From the NCBI GenBank assembly GCA_036345935.2, contig JADWOT020001165.1, positions 1 through 64,000 of the forward strand: a DNA stretch of 64,000 nt, given 5' to 3'. The translations under genes and the position numbers were made by a program. Below are positions 36,815-48,479 of the stretch, one piece after another; position 1 is the stretch's first letter; the number at the start of each line of letters is the position of its first letter. The notes under the pieces are model-generated. The model did not search any database. It was not told the origin of the DNA and worked only from the letters and a program-made list of their open reading frames with translations. This DNA is from Taenia hydatigena. Taxonomy: Eukaryota > Platyhelminthes > Cestoda > Cyclophyllidea > Taeniidae.

Positions 36815-37760
36815 CAGTATGTGCCTTGCTTTCTCATCATATCGTTCTTTTGAATTTATTGCGCGTTCATAGGCTGAAGCGTAAGTATAGCACAAAGACC
36901 AAATAGTGCTAACGCAGCTGAGAGCTTGACTCAGGGCGAGCTCCATACCTAGATAGTGAGGTAACGGCGGCCTTGCATTGCCACAAACAGATGTCCTTAT
37001 TTGCTAAGGAGTCCATATTGGTAACTGGATACTGTCTTTAAAGTGGCAGACATTCCTTAGCACGTGCTCTGAATGCAGCCTCGTTTGCACGATACACGAA
37101 TCGAAGAAACAGAATGCAGCACAATGACTGGTACTCCACAAACCCTTGATTTAAATATAAATAGTTGCCAGTCTAAGTTAATTTAACTGATCAGATGAAC
37201 TGTTGACAGATTAAAATCATAGCATACATAAGTTACTCCTGATTAAGGAAGAAACAATAACCCTGGACAAAAAAACAAGTAGAGATGTCATTTTTCTTGA
37301 CCTGAGAAATTCCGGTTGACTAATAACTACTGTATCATTAGTTTGCAGAGCAATCCTCTTCACGGCAGTTCAGAGTTGGCTTCTGTTGGGTAAATCAAAA
37401 AGGCGTTTTCATCAACTGGAAATAGGAGCAACAAGACAGGTCAAAATGGGCTTTGTTGTGGCTATTCTGATTCATCAGACCAGCCTCGGCTCTTGTATAC
37501 TTGTTCTCTGAATTCTCTCCTGGTGTGCTGATACATAAAGCCATGAATACTTCAGATTCGTCATCTGTGTTGCCAAGTAACTAACAGCGTGGAACAGTGT
37601 TGGACTGGCATCATCTTTCATCCAGCCATCTCATTTTCATCCGTTCTTCCTCTGACGATCTTCTGTAAAGCCCCCATGCTTATAAAAAGAATCTCTTGGA
37701 AAAAAAAACCTTTTAAAAAAATTGGACTTGTAACTTTTTAGCAGGAGAAAAAACCGAAGG

Positions 37761-38333
37761 CTTTTGATTGTCAAAAATGTACAAGTTGTTCCAGATCCCT
37801 TCAAATGCTCTTATAGCACCAAAGAAGTGAGAATACTTCCAGAAAGCCCCCTTTAACCTTTCGGTTGGACAAAATTATGCATCAAAAGTATCGCCAGCGC
37901 TTTCTATTGACAATCCAAACAGCTTGCAAGCATAGTATGTCTTCTGGAAGCCACAGACCATTTGAAAACTTACATTCCTTTCTCCAACATTTAATCGAAA
38001 CACATGTTGACAATTTTGCCCTCATTGATCTTTAATGGAATCCGGTGTGTTCTGCTCCTCAGCCATAGCATTAATATCGCACACAAATTCTTCTCAAATG
38101 CATACTTTATTTTGCCACACTGCAGTCATGAGAACGGAGGATTCAGAAGTAATCGTTCACTGCGCAGAATGTTACCTAGACTTTGCGACACAGGAGGACT
38201 TGCAAGAACACATGCGACCACATCATTTCTGTAGGTGTTGCTTTATCCATCTGACATATTACACAATGATTGTTTATTAAAACGCCTTAGTCTCTTCTTC
38301 ATTGCAGACGCTCATATCGCAGTATTTGCTTAG
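37761..38333 (+). pseudogene. Second copy of the zinc-finger gene, exons 2-5, partly decayed
   Basis: This copy aligns exon by exon with the gene at 5,980-6,878. Exon 2 remnant is 37761-37826: C-T-S-C is present, but nine bases are missing and CGG has become TAG just before the His. Exon 3 is 37923-38009, the same 87-nt length and phase, but all the finger cysteines are replaced (SSGS instead of CCVC) and the donor reads GACAAT. Exon 4 is 38126-38230, exactly 105 nt as in copy 1, with an intact finger HCAECYLDFATQ...HMRPHH and a better donor (GTAGGT). Exon 5 starts at 38308 and ends with TAG at 38331-38333, encoding YAHIAVFA. The last two exons could still be translated; the whole looks like a pseudogene. 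I could not place exon 1 upstream; a rearrangement break lies at 37.2-37.76 kb. Confidence 0.65.
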
Positions 38334-38870
38334 AACACGAGTGAATGCTATTGCGTCAGCAAAAATGTGAGTTGTAGTAACCTTCACATTGGTTTATTCT
38401 CCTTCTAATTGGGACTGTTGGCTGAGTAAGGCAAAAGCAATCACTGCTGTGTGAGTGATTAGTTAAGCATTGCTTGGTTGACATGACAAGGCAGACATCG
38501 CATTGCATTGCGTCAAATCTCACCGGGAATTCAGGTAGTAATAGGCAGTGACACGGTAGCATTACAGCATGAACAGTCAAGCGTAATTATAGAGATCATA
38601 CATTGTTTGAATGCACTTCACATATAAATGCAAAGACAACAAATTACGCACTCGTTTTCCTATGTTTAAGTGCAGTCTAAAAAGCTGCCTTGGTACTCAG
38701 CTATGGGCTTTGCTAGTAGACTTGCGCTCAATAAAAGGGTAAACCTTTGCTTTAACTGATGTCATTTTGTCCAACTCGATGTTACACGTGAGGGTGGGCT
38801 TTCGACAAAATGCTGCAAAATCGAGTTGATTATGCTAATATTTGTGATGTACTAAAGTGAACATACCGAT
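37761..38870. repeat. Direct partner of 6.32-7.45 kb
   Basis: This segment carries zinc-finger copy 2 and about 500 bp of downstream sequence, in the same orientation as copy 1. It sits directly beside the inverted block 33.35-37.2 kb. In copy 1 the same two units are not inverted relative to each other. Confidence 0.6.
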
Positions 38871-39110
38871 AAGAACAAAGAATAATCTAGGAAAGCAAGA
38901 TGCTTTTTGTAACGAAGACAGTGTATTAAAGTCATTGTCGTGCTTGTGGTTAAACTGATGTTGCACAGTACTACTTGGTACCTCTCCAACACAGTGTCTA
39001 ATGAAAGGGTTTTACTGTCGTGAAGGCTCCTAGTAGGTACGTAGGTACATTTACTAACTAAAAGTGAGAAGAAATGCAAATATCATTGAAATTATGTCTT
39101 GTCCCTGCTT

Positions 39111-39124
39111 TCCCCCCCCCCCCC
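39111..39124 (+). repeat. Poly-C run
   Basis: A run of about fourteen C, the only long one in the window. It is length-variable in sequencing and of no known function here. Confidence 0.8.
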
Positions 39125-39589
39125 AACTCATTATATCCTTTACCACTATTGCAAAAATATAAATCGCAGATTTTGCTAAAACGATGCTTTGCGAAGCCGT
39201 AAATGCGCTTGTTTACTTACGTGCACCACTGTTTAGCTTTGGTTTATTCGGTTAACCAACAAGTACGGGTAGAGGAAGTGCTCTTTATCCTTCTTGTTTT
39301 GTTTTCCTGTCCTCAGTGTGCTTGCCCTACCCATTTCTATTCTCCGGGCATAGGCAACTTTTGATCAGCCTGTGCGCGGCACAAATCGAGACATTTGAAT
39401 TGCAGCGAATTGACACTTGAAGTCCTGTGAGCCACATCGCCACTTCTGTTATGTAGTGGCCACATAGCTTCATGGACAGATGCCTGTCACCATAACCATT
39501 CACCATCGACGGTGTCTCAGTGAAAAATTTTAAATCATGTAGTAGTGATAAATGAGCAGTAAAGTCAAAGTAAAAAAGAAGGTAGGCTG

Positions 39590-40090
39590 AACACCGGCTA
39601 TCACACGGTGTGGATATCCCGGGATCTCATTGTCTACTTGAGTTTGTGCTACGCCGGTACGAGTTAGTACACGCGTCAGTGATGGTAGCGAAACACTAGT
39701 ACTAAAACTTTCTCTTTGTCGCATTTCACTCTTCTACAACTCGATTCACCTCATCCACTCACACGCTGCTCTTCGATTTTCGCCTACTTCCCTACCCTTT
39801 CGTGGTATCACTCACATGCAGATCGATTTGCAACACATCCCTCTTGCAGCGCACTTTGCGTAGATGGGGATGCATATCAGTGCATTGGACTAAACGATGC
39901 TACCTCTGAGGGTAGTAATGCTGTCAGCGTCACTGCATTTGATGGTCGTGTAGGTGTCGTTGCTACCACCTGCACCTTCACGGTTGCACTAGTATTGATG
40001 CTTAGTGGGAAAATGTTGTTAGAATGGCACCTGTGAGCGCATGGACAAGGTGTGGTCAAGGAATCAAGAGGAGGAGAGAAGGGACACAAT
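39590..40090 (+). repeat. GTTAGTACA-core repeat, plus copy
   Basis: The head TGTGCTACGCCGGTACGAGT then TAGTACACGCG lies at 39645-39675. A pyrimidine-rich stretch (39,715-39,815) follows, then a part with CACTGCATTTGATGGTCGTG and CGTTGCTACCACC. Its tail meets the tail of an opposite copy near 40.09 kb. Confidence 0.4.
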
Positions 40091-40800
40091 AAAAATTAAG
40101 GAAAAGAGTGCAAATGGGCTGAAGCTAAAAAGACTGATTAGGAGTCGTGTGTCTGGTTGTGTAGGCGCATATATGCAGGAGGGTTGAGTTAAGGATGGAT
40201 GAAGTTATGGAAGGATTAGAATGGATAGAGGCATGTAAATGGGGAGGAAAGCTAAATTGAAGAGAATGAAGGGGTAAGGATAAGGAATAAGAGTTTGGAT
40301 ACTGTAGAGGAAAAATAGGATTAAGGTGAATTAAGCGAATAAAACGAAGCGTTAGGAGTTAAAATTTATCAACTTCCGTCAGAAACTTGAGAGATGATTA
40401 TTGGCATCATGATGGCTTCCACTTGGCGGTCCATTACCTAAAAGTAACTTGACGCGATTTTGAATGAAATGGATGCGTGCTATAAGTTACAATAAGTTAT
40501 TTTAAATAATCTGCTACCCCTACGAGAGTGCTGATTACTTTCCCTTGAGTTTGATATGACTAAATTTGTTTCATTTTAAGGGAATCGCACGACTAAGAAA
40601 GAGAGTGGAATTTTCTCGATCAATTTGTGCGATTTGGTAAAATACGAGGAAAAGGATGTTCAAGACGCTGATTTTGCAATGTAGTAGAAGAGAGCGGATG
40701 AATTGGATCGAGCCGTCACCGGTGCATGTACTAACCCGAACCAGCTCAGCATAACCTCGTAAAGCAACTAGATACCGAGGTGTTTGCACTGAGCCATCGC
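40090..40800 (-). repeat. GTTAGTACA-core repeat, minus copy, tail to tail with the previous one
   Basis: On the minus strand the head reads GAGGTTATGCTGAGCTGGTT then CGGGTTAGTACATGCACCGG (about 40,760-40,715). The part at 40,090-40,330 is purine-rich on the plus strand, the complement of the pyrimidine-rich tail of other copies. Confidence 0.4.
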
Positions 40801-40829
40801 TGGCGTTTAGTTCATCTTTACCTCTCACC

Positions 40830-42830
40830 TTGCATGTTTTGCTCTTTCATGCCTGCTTTAAATTAATTCACCTCCATTTTCCTTCTAGTTCTGCTTTGGT
40901 GATCCTTACCCTGTCTCTTTTTTCATTCCACCCATCTTTCCCACCCACCCATCTTTCCCTATCTCTGCATCCATGTGCATGCCCATTTGATCACTCGACT
41001 CCTAATCAGTTGTTTTCACGTTCTCTCATTCGCAATCTTTCTCTCAACTCTAATTCTGTTCCCTCTTTTTCCCATCTTAACTCCGTTCGCTATGCCAAGT
41101 GCACTCGTCTAGGCGCTTGCATGCGCCAACCAATCAACAGCGTTCCACTAAATTTTTAATTCAATGCAATCGCTCAAGAAAACGTAAGTAGCTGTCCACT
41201 TTGTATTAGTTGGAAAAACATGAGTAGATTTGGGCTAATATGAGTTCAATATTTATTAGCAGCTTTGCTATGTTGTCAGTCGGAAGATGGCTACGTACAA
41301 AGCACGCGATTGTGACTAAAATTAATGAATTAATGGAAGGCGTTGGCTAACTGAAAAAGATTATATAGAAGGACCATTGTGGCCCAGTGTTATCATGGCA
41401 TGATCCGTGCATCAATTGTACCTTCATATTTTAGCGCATTTCGAATGCAGCTCATTTACCGATGCGCCACATGGTGTAATGCGCTTTAGTTTGAATAAGG
41501 TACGCGTGACGTTGTGCTTTGTGAGATGATAGCATTACATGAAACCAGTGCCCACATCTCATAGAATCTTTCGGTAAGACAAGATGGGAGAGAATGTGTG
41601 GTGGCACACTGAAGTGTTGCAGGTATTTTATGCTGGGAGCCCGCGCAAGCCAAAGTACGAGGTCAGATGGGATGTTTTGAAGGTGGCTGGAGAGGATAAT
41701 CTGAGAATTTTATGGTCAAGGTTTAATGGTGAAAGGGTAGGTTTACTTGCTACGTTATTTCTCACAACGCAGTAGAAGTAAGTCAAATACACCAGACAGG
41801 GATGAGAGCAACAAGGCGCTCGAAATCAAGGCAGTAGAGATAGATTTTATTAAATCGCTGCCTTAGGGCAAAAGCCGCAATGAATCCCGACGCTGTCCTT
41901 CTCCCCTTCAAATAGCAATCAACGTAGCAACCAGGTTGCACGCAATCAGTACCTTTATGAGCCGGAGTTGTGGGTTGTCGGAGTAATGAGGACAGTTAAG
42001 TGGTAGGACGTCTCAGCTGTAGCATTTAAATGAACTGTATAGCTCTTTACGCTGGCTGGCAGCCTGCCGGTTCGGAAGGGCTTCATCAATCGGCACATGG
42101 ATAGTAGAAGACGCGTCGATGAAGATGGAGCCGAAAAAAGGAAATCTCGCTTTTAAATATGAGATCTTCTGCTTAATAGCGTGGTAGCTTGTGATATCGC
42201 GTCATTGGCGCAATGGTCCTTTAAGCTTATTATTTTTAATGTTAAGAGGAAAAATGTTCAATTAGCTGCATCTTTTGTTTGTTGTGAGGAGTTCTGGAGG
42301 CAGTTGGTGAGGAATGTGATGTATTATGAAGATGGGCACTCGCTCTTGAAAGCGTGGTAGCCTATTTTATCTCGATGCTAGGAATTAAATTCAGCGGAAT
42401 GGAATGGAAACTAAAAAGGAAATAAGATATGTGAGAAAAGTTGCGTGCTAACACTAACGCGGGAAAAGGACTTGTCTCCCTATGAGCAATGTTGTGGCGA
42501 ATGCCTCGAGGATCGGTGACTAACTAAATCTCATGCACATCAAGCATTGCCTATTTTTTGTTAGTGTAGTGATTATCAAGTACAAGTCTTCTGTAAACAT
42601 TGGGAAAAATTTTACTGCTTCAGTGGTAGTGGCAGAATTTTGTGAAATTTTCTTGTCAATGCCGAATGGAAAATGATAATTTGCTTGTGCCATGTGGTAT
42701 TGTGCAACCTCAGTTCCACCTCAAAGTTGGCAATGACTTTAGTGTGCCATTCTTGCTCCAACTAGCGTGCTTTTCTTCAAAGGCCATCTTTGTCCTTACA
42801 CCATAGCCATTCCGATACATCGTATATGTT
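40830..42830. other. Pyrimidine-rich repeat-like start, otherwise featureless
   Basis: 40.83-41.06 kb is pyrimidine-rich like the tails of the GTTAGTACA repeats. The ORF at 41584-41775 and the GC-richer 41.8-42.1 kb stretch have no recognisable content. Confidence 0.35.
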
Positions 42831-42872
42831 CAGCTTTAGGCATCCGCGCATTTCTTCGTATTTTTTATTAGC

Positions 42873-43507
42873 ACGGAAGCCTACAGATGCATGATGTGTC
42901 CCGCGTGGTTTGAGAACATCACCTTATACTGAGTCTACCTATTTCGCCAGCATCAAAATAGGCATAATTCAGTTTTTAAATTAAACCATACTTAGTAAAT
43001 CGTTAGCTTTGCATATGAATTACTTATATATGATGCGTGGGTGGGCAGACATGATCATTTGTAGAGGTTTTGAGTCACATCATTGACAGAGGAGACGTAT
43101 TAAGTGCAACGACTCCTATTTTTGTCTGAATGACATTGACTTGCGCAATACACGGCCAATAATAGACAAATCGCAGTCTTATAGCTACTGATGTGCCACC
43201 TTTTCAGCCATCTTCGCGACCTCAAAATATCACTTTGCTTGTGCTTAACACTTTTGTGGAGATAAGTCCGCATTGTCCTGTTTGCTTTGAGATGCGTAGA
43301 ACTATGAGGATGGTGCTACGCCATCAGAGGTAAGAAATGATGCAAAACTCATCATTCTTGCTTTATGTCCTTACGTATGCCAAAATTTTGCAAGAACTTT
43401 CATTAGAACCACAACAACAGCTCATGCTTACAACACGCGCTGTATGTGCTCTCTACCATTTCACAACCTTGGATGGTGTCGTTGGATGTTCGATTTTATT
43501 TTCATTT
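42873..43507 (+). pseudogene. Third copy of the zinc-finger gene, exons 1-3, dead
   Basis: Exon 1 aligns without gaps from 42873: the start ATG is ACG, the cysteine pair survives (RCMMCPAWFENITLY), TGA at 42930-42932 interrupts the frame, the first His is Tyr and the donor GT is lost. Exon 2 is 43257-43329 with an intact-looking half finger, PHCPVCFEMRRTMRMVLRHQ, and donor GTAAGA, but the acceptor AG is TG and a one-base deletion changes the phase. Exon 3 starts at 43421 after CAACAG and aligns codon by codon, but its first Cys is Arg and the histidines are gone. A possible exon 4 trace (CGKC near 43,665) has two stops. This is a clear pseudogene, older than the 38 kb copy. Confidence 0.6.
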
Positions 43508-44389
43508 ATATTTGTTTCCCGATTGGCATATCCCCTTGTGCCTACTTTTACGTCACCCCCATTTTTGCGGGTAGCAGTGATGTCTCATTACTTAGCCTAC
43601 TCAGCACCACTTATGCGTCTTCATTCTCTTCCGCATTCTGAATAATCACCTCAGTGCAATAGTGTGGCAAGTGCCTTATTGACGGATGAATGGGCTAAAT
43701 TGCATGCACAAGCAGCAGTGCCGATTCTTTGCATACGCATTGGCTGTTAAATACAGACCAATTATGAACGCTGAAAGAAAACCATATCCATGCTTGTCGT
43801 GAATTTCTGCTGATTTTGTATCGGTTTTCATTGGTATAATGACTTGCTTGCGTAGCCTCAGTTCAACCTCAAAATAACAAGGCCTTTAGCATACCAACTA
43901 CGTCGAGGAAATGTCAAAATTTCACAACTCTATCCTTATTTCTCACGCAGCAGTCAGTTCAGTGCTTTATAAATCGCCGCACTTTCACATTCATTTCTCA
44001 ATGACTTGATAAAAATTCAACTTTATATACAACACTGATAGTATAAAAACGCACTATTAAATGCAGAAAAGCGTCTAATATTGAGCGCATGAATGCTGCC
44101 GACACTCATAGCTGGTTAGAAGGGACCCGAAACGCCACAAGCAGCACAGCACTGAACATGCCCCTACGAGTAGAAGGACTGTATTCGCGGCAGCACATTT
44201 CATGATTAGACCCGCTTTTGACCAATGGTTGGACAAATCTACCAAGCGCATTCCATCTTCTTATGAATCAGATCGTGACAGTGTGGCTACGAAACATCGG
44301 CGTTTAGCTGTGGATGTTTGATCACCGCCCTAAAACCATATCATGCCCATCAACCGATATTAGACGCCAGTGATCGCACGGGGTGGTAA

Positions 44390-44860
44390 CCTATGGGTTC
44401 TGTCACCATTAGGTTATGCTGCATCTCGCTGGGTTAGCTCGCGCACCGGTGACGGTTGTAGTACATGTCGTGCCACTGATACACTTTATCGCGTTCTACC
44501 GTTGTACAATTCTCTCCATTTCACCCCTACCCTCAATCTATCTACCCCTTTTCCTACACATTTGTGGCATCACACACATTGAAACGCCTTTGCGTTTCAT
44601 TATCTTTGCTCCCTTCTAACGCGCGGAATGTGTTGCGCATGGTACTGCGTTCAATTAAGCAAAGCAAGTTGAATTGATAGTGTTAATGCTGAAGGCAGCT
44701 GATTTGGTGGTCGTGGCGATGCCGCCATCGGCCGTGGCCTTACGATTTTCTTTGATATGGAATGCTGATGCCAGCATTGCAGCGGCAAATGCACGAATAA
44801 GTGTATTGTCATTACGCTTAGCACTGGCATTTGCAGAATGGAAACGAGTGAAGCGCTAAT
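44390..44860 (+). repeat. GTTAGTACA-family repeat, diverged copy
   Basis: The head AGGTTATGCTGCATCTCGCT then GGGTTAGCTCGCGCACCGGT lies at 44410-44450, and the pyrimidine-rich tail runs from 44,515 to 44,570. The 3' part (44,690-44,840) has GGTGGTCGTGGCGATGCCGC, similar in style to 39.94 kb and 53.39 kb. Confidence 0.4.
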
Positions 44861-45736
44861 GGCGTGATTTGATAAGAATGCCGTGTGTGTGTTGGCATAG
44901 TCATACAAAAAAGCAGAAGAGGTGGGTTAGTAAATAGGCGAATGGTGAATGAGAGGTGAATGAGTAAGCAAGGGAATAACATAGTAATATAGTATAGAGT
45001 ATAGTCAGCAAAGTATTTTTCCACTACGACTAAATTAAATGCTCCTTCTTTACCTCGTAAAGTGGTATGGTTTTGCTTTTAAAGTTTCAGTGGCACGTAA
45101 GGTTATTTTTAATATACCAATGGCGTCTGATGGGTCTTTTAGCCATCACTGCGGAGCGTTTTTAAGTCTGAACTTGTTCTCTGAAAATAATGAACATGAG
45201 TCCTAACAAAATTTGGCGGCAAGGGTATGCGTCTTGCCAAGATGCGATTCGACATCTCCTCTCCAGCGTTACAACGCAGATGATGCCTAAGATCAACGGT
45301 CTCACACTCCATTGACATGCATGGATGTAGCTTTTGCAAAGCCAATGGCAAAACTATGAGATTATTAACCTTCCTTTCCTAGCGTCGCACAGTTAGCACC
45401 GATTGTTTAGAGCCAAATCAGGAAAAATACCATCTTATAAGGTGCAGTTAACTGTTACTAGCCATGTGCAATCACTTCGCCTCTTCTCACTATATGTAGA
45501 TAGTCCACACCAAGAAATGTCAAATTGGAGATAAGCCCTTTCGTAAAGGAGTGGCCTCAACAACTGGTCTCTTCAATCTAGTTATTTGGAGTGCATTTAA
45601 CAAGGTCCCCTCCCACCTTTACTACTCAGAAGTTGCAAGGTGACGGGACGAGTCAAAGGAAATCAGGAAAGCGGGTCTGATTTGCTCATCTTCTATGTGC
45701 ACCATAATTATGGTACTAGCATCTCCGATTACCCTG

Positions 45737-46054
45737 CTAGTCAATGTGTGAATTAAGGGCGGTAGTCGAGGCATCTTTGGTTTTGCCAGAAACTCGACCG
45801 CAAAATCCATTAATTTGGTCGAGAATTTCCCTTGGTGAAATGCACATTGTTGCGACCTCACTTCGAATCATGTGAGGTAGAGTAGTAATAGATGAGCACT
45901 CTTCTGTATCTGAAGTCTCTTCAGATCTTGGCGAGGCTAAGAAATCTTTCCTGCATTTCCCAGTATTTGTCAATACTTTCATTACAGGTGTTTTGAAAAT
46001 CTAAGTAAATGAGAAATTCAATGAGTCGTCTAAGATTAGCCAGAGCAAAAACAT
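45737..46054 (-). pseudogene. Left-arm copy of the hydrophobic-N-terminus ORF, with a nonsense codon
   Basis: ATG at 46054 (minus) gives MFLLWLILDDSLNFSFT and then TAG, where the right arm has TGG. After the stop the same frame continues from MKVLTNTGKCRKDFLASPRS through ETSDTEECSS and ILDQINGFCGRVSGK to a stop at 45737. The next frame (45622-45861) stays open further, ending ...FLISFDSSRHLATSE. No function is recognised. Confidence 0.35.
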
Positions 46055-47145
46055 GTCAAATGAACAACAAATGTTGAAAGTAGGACATCAGCTTTTTATA
46101 AAATAAGTCTACTTTTTCCATTGATACCATCGGTGAAAAAGCTGCTATACACTAATGAATAACAAAGTCAACATTTTTGCATTAGAGTTCGGAGATTAAA
46201 ATTGCTCCCTCAAGTAGAATGAAGAAGGAACCATATTACCCTTGACCTCAGACTTTTACTACTAATTAAAAGCCCCTCACCGAGTGTGACTATGCCATTG
46301 TACAGCAGCAAATAATCAGATGGCTAAAAGGAGGTAGGCATTGGAGAGTAGGGTAATGAAAGGGAAGGTCGAAGAGACTTATTCACAGTCAACTTGGCGA
46401 TTGTCCTATAAAAGCTTATCCACTAAATTTGCGGTCAGAGATAGCACCCGTCTAAATAGTCACTTCGATGAAACGTGAAGTAAGATTAACTAAGTCTGTA
46501 ATGGTTCACGTCACAAAGGCTTATTGATAAAGAGGGCGAGATTTATCACTCTCTAACACCATGGAACAAACTTTGCCGCGCCGAGAGCAAGCCTTATTCT
46601 TCGAAAGGTGCTGTCGTTCACCTACGAGCACCTTGCATAGTATGACACGAAATTTGCTTCTACTAATTTTTGGACTCTGCAAGCGCAATGATCTTGTGGC
46701 TTGTGTATTTGAGGCCAGAGTCTGTATTATTACAAACATTCCGAGTCGGCGCATTAGTTATCAGGATCAATTTCCGTCGCGTAACCTTATGATATCTTTG
46801 TCGGCTACCCTTGTCTGATCGGTCGATAATCTTGTGCATGCAAATAAGTTGTCGTGAGTGGAGGCAACTCCCAGCCACTACTCTTTTTTCATTGCACAGA
46901 TACACAGCTCTTAGTGAATCCATTTGCCATGGACTTCTTCAAATACACTTAATAATGAAGATTATTCCGATAACTCAGATTTATCAAATAATTCTGGACT
47001 ATACTTTGTAGTAAGCTACAATTGGTAAGAAAATATGTGTAATGCAAAGCTGAAGGGTGAAGACTGAAAGTGCTAACTGCGATCCTCAGAATGAAATATT
47101 AATAGGCTTATGTTCTAGACATCTTTATTATATGAAGAGGGCTGA

Positions 47146-47334
47146 TATGGAGCAACTACGTTGGGGCCTCAAGGAGGAGGATGTGCCAACCTCAGAAGTG
47201 CGACCGCGCTGCCCTACGACCAGGTTGAAAATTTCCTCCCACCTCTGGCCTACAAAGCATATTTAAGGGACGCAAGGATAGTGCCACGACACATTGACCT
47301 CTACGCGGCTAAGGAGTTTGTTAAAAGGCTTTAG
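47146..47334 (+). pseudogene. Coding-like ORF in the left arm, weakly QCR7/UQCRB-like
   Basis: A 62-codon frame includes ALPYDQVENFLPPLAYKAYL then RDARIVPRHIDLYAAKEFVK, RL, stop. The amino-acid make-up looks like a real globular protein. The run D-V..E-V-R in an overlapping frame, then L-P, K-A and I-V-P recalls the ubiquinol-cytochrome c reductase 14-kDa subunit (QCR7/UQCRB), but the match is loose. The right-arm copy (62.3-62.5 kb, -) has a stop after LAYKA and an insertion, so it is dead. Confidence 0.25.
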
Positions 47335-48263
47335 CGTCTTATCTTGTTGCATTGTTAATGCTTAAATTTTCCCAATGTGCTGTCTTGAATAAGAGTGTGA
47401 TACCATAGTTTTTGATCGTAGATATGCAAAGTAAGTCGTGGAGAAGCATATCTAGGGAACGACCGAAATAACCCGACAAAAGAAAACAACCCAAACTAGT
47501 AGTACACTTCACGAACCCATTTAGCAGTGTGCTTATTGAACGAGATCGCCTCCTTATGGACTTGCCAACGTGGCTGGCTGATATGCAAAAGATTCATTGC
47601 TTTGTAAATAGGAAGGAAGAAAAAAAACATAAGTTAAGGAAGAAAAAAGCAACTCAAAATAACAGCCCACAATATCAGAAACTTAGTGCAATTACAGACT
47701 TTCAAAATGGCTTGATCAAATAAATGGAACGAAATGAGAACCTGAAAACGGAGCCATTGAAATCTACATAATAAACTTACGGCAAATAAGCCGCCTTTTC
47801 TGACGCAGCAAACAGCCATTGGATATAAACCGAAACCTGAATTAGAAATTACAATAAACTAAGATTAATTAAAAGAAACTGCCTGCGATCTAAAGTGTTT
47901 AGCAAGGCCGTTATAAGCATGACTATATTTTAATAATTTTTGCAGGACCCAAGCTTGTAGATTGGTGTCGTTCGGCGCTCAAGGGAACTCGACACCTGTC
48001 TTAGTTTTACTATTGTAACTGCGCACCTAATGGTTAGATTTTGTTACACGGCAATTATTTAGAGAAGCTGACCGTAAGTTGTCCGATATCAGATTTCTAT
48101 CACCCTTGTTGTCGAAACGTCATTGTTGCCTGATCGATATTGCCTCGAATGCAGCTTTAGGTTGAACTATTTAATTGACAAAACGGTATCGCTAACGTAT
48201 TTATTAATGCCTCTTCCTTCTCGACGCGTGTTTTGGCTAATCCCAGGCCTCATCTTGACAAAA

Positions 48264-48479
48264 ATGGACTTAGAGAAACTTGCAGAGATTGTCGGGGATA
48301 AGATCTTTCCTCTTGTCAATTGTGATGATAGCGCATTTAAGCATGCTAAGCTAGCATGTGTTGCTAGCAATGCTCAGCCCAGACGAGAAATTGATGTCTA
48401 CAAGGAGAGACCGAATTATCTGGAGACTATGGTTGGTTATAAGTCGCCTTTTATTCGACCTTTGGCAGGATCTCAATAG
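48264..48479 (+). pseudogene. N-terminal segment of the AIMP1-like gene, inverted copy (left arm)
   Basis: This copy has an unbroken 71-codon frame: MDLEKLAEIVGDKIFPLVN, FKHAKLACVASNAQPRREID, VYKERPNYLETMVG and a short tail to TAG. It mirrors 61.35-61.18 kb. It lies in the left arm of the large inverted repeat and points away from the other pieces, with no tRNA-binding exon downstream on the plus strand (48.5-52 kb checked). It is therefore an orphan copy even though its frame is better than that of the right-arm copy. Confidence 0.4.

Larger units (their letters stand above)
33350..37200. repeat. Duplicated block, copy 2 (inverted relative to 7.9-11.35 kb)
   Basis: This is the partner of the block above. 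The micro-gene here is intact while its partner is dead. For the unrecognised gene each copy is open where the other is broken. The inverted homology stops near 37.2 kb; from 37.76 kb homology to the zinc-finger region resumes in direct orientation. Confidence 0.7.

Noticed and set aside
37600..37720. First zinc-finger exon of the 38 kb copy
   Set aside because: Several GTAA-type donors were tried, but no codon-wise match to exon 1 at 5,980 could be found before the rearrangement point.
37993..38045. Alternative alignment of zinc-finger exon 3 at 38.0 kb with a stop
   Set aside because: A gap-free, same-length alignment at 37923-38009 fits every codon and replaces it.
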